Origin: Chitinophagales bacterium
GTDB lineage: Bacteria > Bacteroidota > Bacteroidia > Chitinophagales > Saprospiraceae
Assembly (NCBI GenBank): GCA_017303475.1
Contig: JAFLBO010000038.1
Location: forward strand, 1-44,142
Length of the DNA stretch: 44,142 nucleotides
Direction of reading: 5' to 3'
Shown here: piece after piece, positions 35,001 through 42,700 of the stretch
Position numbering within the stretch: the stretch's first letter is position 1
How the letters are laid out: every line of letters starts with the position of its first letter
Program-made: the position numbers and the translations under genes
The notes under the pieces: generated by a model
Database searches by the model: none
What the model saw: only the letters and a program-made list of their open reading frames with translations
What the model was told of the DNA's origin: nothing

Positions 35001-36243
35001 ACACGATGGCGTATCTGGAGTGAAAGACGCTACGGTTAACGTTACGAATGTACTTCCAACTCCGGCATTTAGTGGTTCAGATCTGTCTGATACCAATGGC
35101 AATTACGATGTAAGTGTTCCGGTAGATGGCACGTACAAAGTACGTCCGGTGAAAAACATCAACCGTTTGAACGGGGTTACCTCCGCGGATGCAACGGCGA
35201 TTAATAATCACGTAAATCTGTCTGCGCCAATCACTAACCCATACAAAAAGGTTTGTGCTGACGTGAACCGTTCCGGTATCATTCAGACCCAGGATGCTAC
35301 CCTGATTACACAATGCCTGGCGGGTAACCCAACAGCATTGAATATCTTCAATGTGTTCTGGCGCTTTGTACCAACCAACTTTGTAATGCCTGCAACACCG
35401 CATCAAAATGTACCGGTATTCCCTGACTTCAAGGATGTAACCCTGGCTGGCATGGATGCCGTGAATATTGATTTCTACGGTATGAAGATTGGCGATGTGG
35501 CTGCTCCATGGGCAAATCCACAAAATGCGCCAATGGCTCCGCTGGTTTGGATGGTTAAAGATCAAGAGCTGGAAACTGGTTCTGAATTAGAACTGACCTT
35601 CACGGTAGCCAACTTCAACGACCTGTCTTCTTACCAGTTTGCCTTGGACTTCGATCCAACCATCCTGAAATTCAATGGATTTGAACCTCTGACGGCTCTG
35701 CCTTTGAATCAGCTGGATAACTTCGGCGCTTACAATGCCGACATGGGCGAACTGCGCCATGTTTGGGCAACCGGCGGCGGTGTAGATCTGGCAGAAGGCA
35801 CTGCGGTGTTCCGTGCCAAATTCAAAGTGCTGGCTGGTGGCCAGAAACTGAGCGACGTACTGCGTCTGGATGATTCACAGATCGAATGCAAGGCCTTTAA
35901 CCGGCAACTTGTGCCAACTGAACTGCGTCTGGTGTTCACCGAAACCACCTCGGTAGATGTGCCAACAGACTTGAGTCATTTGGAATTGCAGTTGATGCAA
36001 AACCGTCCAAACCCGTTTGTGGATGCCACTACCATCGGCTTTATCCTGCCGGAAGCCTGCGAAGCGCATATCCGGATCCTGGATATCAGTGGTCGTGAAC
36101 TTACCTCTTACGATCGGAAGTACACAGCTGGTTACCATGAACTGGATTTCAAAATGGAGAATGCATCCTTCTATGGTGTATTGTTCTGCGAGCTGACAAC
36201 GCCACAGGGCAAGCGCACGATCAAGATGCTGACTGCTAAATAG
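26080..36243 (+). CDS. giant T9SS-secreted protein with cohesin-like, HYR-like and dockerin-like modules (3387 aa)
   Basis: Domain order as read from sequence: signal peptide 1-33; an N-terminal beta-sandwich (34 to about 212); a long series of Ig/PKD-like repeats (about 213-1300), among them three ~100-aa units sharing the SITNIIVxDETTxC pattern and two units with calcium-loop-like DNDNSGTFTAGD and DVNNNGVYDAG; a cohesin-like module (about 1307-1440, FSWDPNEFEF, DGTVVFTYTLRA); a long array of HYR-like repeats (about 1540-2965, recurring DNxxPPT and DxCGN); a SdrD/CNA-like strand module; two dockerin-type loops (NINRLNGVTSAD and DVNRSGIIQTQD, about 3026-3080); a second cohesin-like module (about 3158-3285); and a type A T9SS sorting domain (about 3303-3387, NRPNPF to IKMLTAK). 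Role is likely surface adhesion or scaffold. It stands alone, with its own promoter and terminator. Confidence 0.88.
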   Translation: MKPTLPACLPRQMMTRLVVLGLLYLGFAQMTNAQVLFNYTNLTSGVGTPAANMSATALSRGVPEILQASDCMANQGFGSHGWPTTNVFNMATFNANGWYVEFTLTPDPGYGLKVTGFTSRSRRENQTGTADDGPIAMRYGYTKDGINWVTVNPGNPLSSNLCASSGVNRPWTGFTAVNSSAPVTFRIYGLSGGSNRTGDMFLQDIVVNGEVCASAPSITPAPANFLVCAGETTASSLYVLKDADTYAINFDAAAEAEGFVDVTETPLAAAPNAISWTIPAGADPGVYNAVVTVANECGFETEYDVEITVAALPDVSASLSASSICVGGDVTLTFDDEANTLHSFHISFDLVDDNGTTPIEFFNVPDGASLNLTEGVNFYGAISGTVSITNIIVVDETTECTSEPSDISLTIIPEPDVDVTLDDSAICDDGEVTLSFTDNDASGHLFTITADLTDDSGLIPGAINYTGIPSGATDTYTESIDFEGSSTGNVSLTNIIVRDETTGCSTELANLSITVNPYPVASFSVVSSPLCPGELVEIYFNESAWPGGTEFTVGGDASPLVFGLDTLTLYEVINGDHIDLTEGTDFTGDLMVSQITVTEPVSGCSASASNVAVDVLPAPSFGFNAASENYGPDQGSNVPGQDTVDVHICAGNHLNLISYTDNGNIGYTVTYTTTGNTTYDGGILPLSGGPDNVSPANAATFFGQIYGGALGYGLSSGTSGTINQTFTPYLDNDNSGTFTAGDCEGEPIYLIYHIHAVPTVTVSPDPIELCDGEEVTVAFTGNYGAGATYTWTNDNSSIGMAVSGSGDVTFTAANTGNTTVVANVTVTPSTNYCSGTPVNFTITVYPKPTVSVNASVAGGTPQTVNNSNANHITLDFCEGESFSFSTYSGTPGMGFVEQITAGTTNVNGVPVVPRPATNISPAAAAGFFGGTYGPYTLTSGTYGWLDQVFTPYFDVNNNGVYDAGVDCLGEPFTITYRIYAPISLTVTRDNGGNICSGDGVQYTFSTTSTEDVTFDLVFEENANAGNPADLDDDNIFPAPTTHTINAGTPYVFTATVNNAMGTFDRGRVRVRAINIGYADADVCTTADVNGQNTQVYPEPRLEPISDILLSCDGNQFILDVDMLGLPSLNAAQAGYPVRIDWVVSGAGVNENGATGSAVIYNGAGAEFNELQQVLSLVDPQQGAQTVTLTITPRASGPTNAFNGDDCFGDPIYVDVEVVPSGEPEIDGPTCVYVGSTIQLTGTPNVQSPATFVSDSWSDDGSNHATVDQDGVVTGGPLTGLTTIYYNVTDDAGCVTTATYQINVLNQVVFTSVYTGGSVACGEEFTVSVQVSNFCDISTADHYFSWDPNEFEFVTYTTPALPDAISQISTLNVNAGQLVYTFGSTSPSGGTSLSDGTVVFTYTLRAVGAAGIYNVPATNDLLDVYNSNFSLVPDLLTGISIQVTNISLDLGPNPVICPSEDFIYLTYTNVGGNPDAFIIDFDAQAEAAGFPDTQQGVFDPNDGEILIPVPANIGTGSYHGTLVLSNSTYGCESDPYLITMIVDQTPPTASNPAPTNLQCLSAIPAPNPAVVIDEDDDCPTDPVVAYVPGLSTETGTGCAGSPKIINRVYSVTDGAGNTIYVTHTITVEDNIPPTISTTGLAPWYPSGLAAVNAAIARANATKIDGNGCTAPTGITVEYNSIASDTSGCNGVIVLVVKDACGNITPAVNATYFVTIDRTPPVATTGVIDECYDADETPTGPYGDFDYAVQAALAATSATDDCDNNLTFTAATSGTDCNLTITVTVTDDCGRTATAVYNTRVDSDGPTFNIPLAQLELEMEGDCFDTEQEALDAAIDIVELHVGDDCGPLSSLQFDAFANGGCPAEIMVVVTDFCGNPSTVTFTGVHIDTEDPQVDPDPIYATCFKTLQEAYDSLSKAVHPYDNCSTEEELLASVVPISFQTSPANSACKEYYIEFTFTDNCGNSVVYPYETIVIDNVAPTAQPMSTLSYTCLDDVDAPNTGTVVASDNCDVQDIIWVSDVLPTSCPGTGTRTYRVFDCAGNSLDVVQTISVNDNIAPTWTTVAGDLNRQPSCDDQSSIDDALSLEPEAEDNCGEVSVVLESSTPTNSCAGGYIRTWRAYDECGNSSTTVFTQTIVIVDNDAPTWVTTPYNINTSVECSDEDALEAALDLHPVADDVCGAITYHMVEREYTEYLECINGNLGEWVTEWVAEDACGNESVSFFHYVYIYDNTAPQWETAPNALNGTISCSDIPGYDYLNSLFPVAEDNCDQDLVYDKVTGIFVAGGDCPGEGSFTNTWIAYDECGNQSTAYTQVITVVDNTPPTFNPGCQFMPLNLYTSPDGGPAADCHAGVSLQVGDILDYQTTWTVAGVQIPSMGGCIGDDCSPISGIVVEVVSIQETNLDNFQDGQNVYDCVRQITVSFQLTDACGNVQPTLFVCIYNIIDNTSPEIYCPEGGGPSLPNDCYPSVAAAEAAAKEAIDPCDNCTDTEDLVITASTVGTCNAEVTVTVADCAGNEDSYTFYTRIDGEAPMLTASNIQLCYSSVAQAQAAAIAGTTITDNCDSYGNLDISTAVNGTCPASITVTATDQCGNSRSIVYNGICIGMASQVEITDEADNLNVDCVDWQSDLSNWLANHGGAIAPGNDIQWSYLPLDPATMLQNSMANCTTHTKSVVVTFRATNACGNFDESTATFSVTDNVPPTANLIANTNLTCSGGIPAPNLELVTGEADNCGGSVTVSLFGTSDNMAAGCPNSPRIVIHQYMVTDAYCNTALINHTITVVDNVAPTFTAPANITINVNAGCSYNATTAVTGDVTDESDNCTPSGPGLQAYYTEVINPGNSFQVKYVITRTWFLTDACGNSAIPKVQTITVLDVTAPTITGCPANMILPGTTIENACGAYFGAQTNPAFNDNCSGATIAYQLSGATQGSGLGYLQPTDVFLEGVTTVTYTVTDAVGNTAVCSFTVSVNCLTISGRIIWEHDGVSGVKDATVNVTNVLPTPAFSGSDLSDTNGNYDVSVPVDGTYKVRPVKNINRLNGVTSADATAINNHVNLSAPITNPYKKVCADVNRSGIIQTQDATLITQCLAGNPTALNIFNVFWRFVPTNFVMPATPHQNVPVFPDFKDVTLAGMDAVNIDFYGMKIGDVAAPWANPQNAPMAPLVWMVKDQELETGSELELTFTVANFNDLSSYQFALDFDPTILKFNGFEPLTALPLNQLDNFGAYNADMGELRHVWATGGGVDLAEGTAVFRAKFKVLAGGQKLSDVLRLDDSQIECKAFNRQLVPTELRLVFTETTSVDVPTDLSHLELQLMQNRPNPFVDATTIGFILPEACEAHIRILDISGRELTSYDRKYTAGYHELDFKMENASFYGVLFCELTTPQGKRTIKMLTAK

Positions 36244-36276
36244 GATAGGAGTTTTTCCAATCCTTGTTTTTCCCTG

Positions 36277-36313
36277 GCCGCTCATCCGATTTTTTCGGAT
36301 GAGCGGCTTTTTT
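36277..36313 (+). terminator. intrinsic terminator of the 3387-aa gene
   Basis: A 13-bp perfect stem (gccgctcatccga at 36277-36289 with its complement at 36295-36307) with a T-rich 5-nt loop is followed by TTTTTT. It lies 34 bp after the stop codon: a textbook rho-independent terminator, and the only ordinary one in the window. Confidence 0.92.
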
Positions 36314-36725
36314 AATATATTGAAAATGAGGTAGATAGAATTTGAAAAACGTTAAAGTCATGTTGAGGGTGACGAAGATCATCTCCTAAATGAAAAATCC
36401 CCTACTACTTTTGTGGTAGAATTAGTAATTCTGTTTTTTAATCCAACATAAAACGCCTCCTCCGGTTCCTTCCCAACAGGATGGGGGTATGCTCATTTTA
36501 ACTCATGAAAAAGCACCCTGTCTTCCATTTTTTCAAGTGGCGATATAAGTTGCCTCCAAGGCAAAACGCCTTAAGTAATACTTCATCTTCTTCGTTGTTG
36601 AATTCACCCTGAGGTTTTTTGAGCTGATCAGTTCAAAAGGTTACTTCAGTGTTTTTCCGGCAAATAGCTATCGGTATAACCGGTAATTACTTGCTCATAA
36701 TACCTAACGATGTTTTCTTCCTACC
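36314..36725 (+). other. non-coding gap between the two giant genes
   Basis: No supported gene is visible in these 412 bp. A TACTTTTG at 36406-36413 fits the -7 box TAnnTTTG, but I see no matching -33 element; if used it would give a leader of about 300 nt for the following gene. Stops in all useful frames close the next gene's upstream reading (for example shortly before 36726). Confidence 0.5.
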
Positions 36726-39700
36726 ATGTCTACAAGTTTTTACACTATTACCAGAACCCGACAATGGGATTTTAAACCAGTCTTTTTCCTCAAACTTGCG
36801 TGTTTTATCCTTGGTATTTCCAGTGTCGACGCTCAGGTAACCAATGTAAACACCGCCCAGAATTACAGCACTTTACAGTCTGCTGTGGATGCCGCCTCTG
36901 TTGGGGATGTATTGCGGATGGATGCCAATCTTTCAGAAGGGTTGGTAACTGTCAATAAAGCAGTTACAATTGACGGTAATGGGTTTACCCTAAGTTCCAC
37001 CTCTGTAAACTGGGGTTTGCATGTGGCTTCCTCAGGGATTTCCATTACCGGATTAACCTTGCAAAATGCGGGTACTTTCGGGATTATTACCGGCTGCGGC
37101 GCTGATATGTTGTCGGTTACCAATACCACCGTTACTAACTGTGGTGGTTCGGGTTTTGCCCTCAATGGCAGCGATAACCTGACACTGACCAGCATTACGT
37201 CAACAAATAATGATGGGAATGGGGTATCCATTTCCGATTGTAATAATGTGACCATTAATGGTTTGACCACCAGCGGCAATGCCTTCCCGGGCGGATTCAG
37301 CGCCGGGGTAGGCATTTTCTCCGAAGGTGATGATTGTCCGCCGGCAGGAACCAGCAATGTTTCGATAACCGGTACTGTTAGCATTGCCGAACCTGTACCG
37401 GTATATGAGCAGGTTATTGCGGGTTCCATCACAGGTACTTCCGTTCCTGCTTCTGTAGCCTCCCATTTTACTGCGGTGGCCAATGCTCAGAGGTATTACA
37501 TGAGCAACCTCGCCAATGCTTACACGGTTGCGGCTTCTTTGCTTGCGGCGCCATTTTCAACTCCGGTAGATTTGGTACATGTTGAGGAGGTTAGCTCCGG
37601 CGACAAATATGTCAACGATTTGCTGGCGCCGCCGCCACCCCAAATCGGCACATATACGCTTTCCATCAATGCCGCCATTACTTATGCACAAGCTGGTAAA
37701 ATCGTACATATTGAAGATGGTACCTACAATCAGCGCGTGACGGTAACCAAGTCTGTTACCCTGGCTGGTCAGACGGAAGCAGGAACGGTGCTTAATGGAA
37801 CGGGGCTGGGACTTGGAAAAGGTATTTCTATCTCCAGCGGAGTTACCGATGTAACCATACAGGACCTCACTGTTCAAAACTATTCCGGTTCGAGCGGAAA
37901 TGCGGATGCCGGTATTTATGGGAATGGCGGCAATAACCACCTGACCGTTCAGCGGGTTACCATCCAGAACAACGTGGGCGGCAGCGGTTTTTATGCCAAT
38001 GGCCCTGTTGATTATGTGACCATCAACGATGTAACCTCCTCAGGACATACTGTTGGCGCTCGTGGTATTGTAATCTGGAATGGCCTGAAAAGCCATATTA
38101 CCATTACCAACTGCGAAGTGTTCAACAACAATTGCTGCGGTATTGAATTGCAGGATGGCAGCGCTTCAGGCGTTACCATGTCGAACAACAACGTGCACGA
38201 TAATGGCGATAGCGGCATGAGTGCTGTAGGGCTGAATGGTTCTGTTGGTTCCAACTTAATTTCAGACAACACCGTTACCAACAACGGCCGCTTTGGTATC
38301 GAAATCAAAAATCCTAACGGCTCCAGTACTGTTTCAGGTAATACCGTGAGTCGTACCCTGCCTATTGGTGCGGAAGCGAGGGACCTGGCTGGCATTGCGG
38401 TATTTCGTCGTGGAGTGCTGGCGGGCAATGTAGACGTTCCCAATGGGGTTACCGTGAGTAGCAATATCGTTTCCGGATTTGAGCAGCCAAGCAGCTCAGA
38501 AGGATTTGGTATTGTGATCGAAGGATTGAACCATACCGTTAGCGGCAATACTGTTACCGGTTGTGATGTTGGTTTGCAACAGCAGGCCGGACACACGCCT
38601 TATCCCGGCGATGGTAACCAAAACAATATTGCGGATGAATATTTTGGTCGCGGTAACACCCAGATGACCTGTGGTAACACCATTTCCGGCAATAGTATTT
38701 CCGGTAATGTGGTGAATACACGTGATAAACTCGTAGGCGGAGGTATTGTTACCAATACTACAACCAACGAGCAGTTTTGCGCCATTCAACCTGCCATTGA
38801 CGATGCCGAAACTTTAGCCGGGCATACATTGGCTATTCAGGAAGGCGCCTACGTGGAAAACGTAGATGGTACCCTGAAAGCTGTAAGCTTGTCGCCAGGA
38901 AATAGTCCGGGCTGTGTAACCATCAGTGGCAACCTCACGCTAAACGCTGGCAATACACTGGTGATGGAAGTGCTTGGCGCTACGGCTTGCACTGGGTATG
39001 ATCAGTTTGTGGTAAACGGCGTAGTAACACTCAACGGCGCCGTATTGGACCTGAGTCTCAGCTATGGATTGTTGCACAACGATCAGATCATGCTGATTCA
39101 AAATGACGGCACGGATGATGTTGTGGGGAAATTCGCTCAGGGAAATTCCATTACCGTGGGAGGCGATACCTATTACATCAATTACAAAGGTGGTACCGGC
39201 AACGATGTGGTGTTGTCGCGCGTGTGCGCAGATGTATGCGGGGGCGCCATCACATACACCGGAACCATCATAATCAGTACCCAAACCCAACTAAACAATT
39301 TCAAAAATGCAGCAGGATGTAAGTATACCTCTATTGTAGGCTCACTTACACTGGACGGAAATGGAAATGCCGCTACAGCTGCTGACGTTCCGGGTTCAGA
39401 TCCAATACTGGATTTGTGCAACCTTCAGGAACTGGTTTCTGTGAGCGGCAATCTGGTGATCCGCGATTTTAACCTGCCTGAAAATCCGGATAATTTGAGT
39501 GATCTGGGTAAACTTACTACCGTAGGTGGCGCAGCTACCATAGGCAGCACCAATGTAAACGATAATAACTTGTTTGGTGCTATCAATTTGCCTGTATTGA
39601 GTACCGTAAATACCGGGTTAACGGTAGTAAACAATACGACTGCTACTTCCCTGAGTTTGGGCGCTCTGACCGCCATTACAAGCAACGACATCAATATTAC

Positions 39701-42700
39701 AGACAACGTTGCCCTGCAGACCATTGCTATTGGCGCCAATGGCGGATTGACCATTGCACGCGACTTTTTGATTAACGGCAATGATGCTACGATGTTGTCA
39801 AGCATCAGCTCAACGGTTACCTCTGTTGGTCGAAATCTGACATTCGATAACAACAACATGAGCAGCGGCGCAACCATTACGCTCAACGGACTAACTTCCG
39901 TTGGTGGCTACCTGCTCATTGATGATATAGCTACCGGAACCCTGGATTTGCCGGTATTACATACCGTAACCACGAATATTTACGTGCGCAACAACGACGA
40001 CGGGCTTTTGACATTGAAACTGCCTGCATTGACTACAGGACCAACAAATGATGTATTGATTACCAATAATAATGTACTGGAAACTATCAATACCACGGGT
40101 TCCAATTTTACCGTTGGTCGCGATCTGAATATTTCGGCGAATAATGATGGCAATACTTTGCCTACAGGTTTGTCAACCGTGAATTTGTCGGGTTTGACAC
40201 AAGTAACCCGCGATGTGATTATTGCCAATACCAATAGAAACACTGCTGGTGCGGATGTAAACCTGCCGAATCTGGTGAATGTGGGCAGAAACTTCCGTAT
40301 TGAACAAGTGGCCAACCGTATTCAGGCGTCTGCCAGTGGATTGACGGTTGGCGGTTATGCCAATATCGACGACAATAATTCCCTTTGTGCACTTGATTTG
40401 AGCGGCCTGGTTTCCGTGGCGCAATACCTGGCAGTTACTGATAACTATGATGCATGTGGCACACAATCTGTCAATTTGACCAATCTTCAAACAGTGGGAA
40501 CCTACCTGTATGTGACAGGCAATGATGATATACCTGCAGTATTGTTTGAGGATTTGACAGCCGTGAATGGTTTGGATGCCAGCAACCGGAGCATTGATAT
40601 TACCAATAACGACCTGGAAATGACTTCTGTGGCATTCCCGGTGCTGAATACGGCTTTGTCGGGCGAATTCAGGGTAAACGGCAATGCGAATTTGGGCGCC
40701 ATCAGTGCTCCCCAATTGCCGTCTGTGGGCGAGGATTTCCGTTTGGAAGACAATAATCTGGTAAGCACCATTGATTTTAGTGCTTTGACCACGGTTACAG
40801 GCGTGTTTAATCTGGATGATGAAGATCTGCTCACGGATTTAACCAAACTTCCGGTGTTGAGTGCAGTAAACGGCAATATGTCGATCACCAATAATGCCGT
40901 GCTGACCAGCCTGGATGGTATGGGCAGTCTGGTTACGGTGGGCGGTGCGCTTGCGGTTACCGGAAATGTCCAACTGGGTCAGTGCTGTGTTATTCCTTGT
41001 CAACTCACCAGCATTAGTGGAGTCCCTGGTCCATTTAACCCGGGAGTAAACCTAAACCCGGCAGGGGTAAGCATTTCAGGTAACAAAAGCTTTGTCACCG
41101 GCGGGCGCTGTGTTAACCGCACGGGGCCAAATGATTCAGGTTTTAATGTGGCTAAAGCGGCTTGTGCGGTAACGATTACCGCGTTTACCCACACCGAGAA
41201 TTCCGGTTTAGCACCCGATGATGCCGATATTTGTTCAGGCGCTTCAATTACGTTTACCGTTACTGCAAGCAGCGCATCCGGAAACCTTACATACCTGTAT
41301 TTTATTGATAAAGACAAATCTGCCACACTTACAGGAGGGGATATCACCCTGTATGATGGACCGGATGCCGCCTTTACCTATGATCCATCAACGGATTTGG
41401 TAAATTTGGATGAGGTGCGTGTTATTGCTACAAACAGCGGCGATTATTGCAGTGCAACTTCTGAAGCCATTGCTTTCACGGTGAACGAGTTGCCGGTTGT
41501 TGCATCTATTGATCTGGAGGCAGGTTCAGCATGTGCAGGTGGTATGATAGATGTTACAGCAACAATCGCCAATGGTACACCTATGTATACCTACAGCTGG
41601 ACAGTAGCCAATGGTCCTGGCAACGGCACCTTCAATACTAATTCCAGCAACCCAACCATTTTCACAGGCACAACCGCGGGTGATATCACCTTGCAGGTAG
41701 TGGTTACAGATGCCAAAGGCTGTTCTGCAACAGGTACAGAATTAACGGAAGTGACGCCAACTGGTAACAATTGTGGCCCGACCGTTTTTGCAGGCAACAA
41801 AACCATCAACACGCAGGCAGAAATGGATGCGTTTTTGAGTGCCGGTTGCAAGTACACTGAAGTTACAGGAAGTCTTACCCTGAACGGTAATTCCGCAACC
41901 GACCCGATTACGAATTTCTGTAACCTTTCGGAATTGCAAAAAGTAGGTGGCGTTCTTACTATTCGTCGCTTTACCGACCCGTTGAACCCAAGTAACCTGG
42001 GTGAATTGGCTAATTTGCAAATGGTTGGTAATGGGGTAGGGAATGATAACCTGGTAATAGGAGGAAGTGTTGCTGATCAAAACACAGCGTTCAGCACAAT
42101 TGAGCTGGCAGGACTGGCTTCAGTGGGCAATGGTGGGATGACTATTGCCTATAACCCGGGTGTAACCCAAATATCAATGCCCTTACTTACTGTAGTGGGC
42201 AACAGTACGGCGCATAACCTCACCATCCAAAACAATGGTACGGCTGTTTCATCCATTCAGTTGCCTGTATTGGCTACGGTTGGCGGAGATGTATCCATGA
42301 ATAATCTGGTAGATCATACCATCAGTGCCAATATCAACCTCGGGGGCTTGACCACTATTGGCGACGATATGAACCTTACCCGTACTGCGGCATCCGTGAA
42401 TCTGGCTGCTCTGCAATCAGTGGATGCCGTAACGGTTACCCTCAATGCAGGGTTGACAACTTTGCAAGCCAATGCACTTGCAACGGCAACCGGTGCTATG
42501 GCAATTACCAATAATCTTGCGTTAACCAGCATTGCAATGTCGACACCATTTGCTGGCAACACGGCTTCGTTGACAATTTCAGGTAATACAGCTTTGATTA
42601 CCATTGATTTAGGCGTTTCCAACGTGACAGGAAATCTTACCGTCAGCACGAACGGAACAGGTGTTACACAAATTGATTTGGATGATTTATTAACCGTTGG

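Noticed and set aside
36649..36840. 63-codon plus-strand frame before the second giant gene
   Set aside because: It overlaps the signal-peptide coding region of the giant gene in another frame and has no domain or start context.
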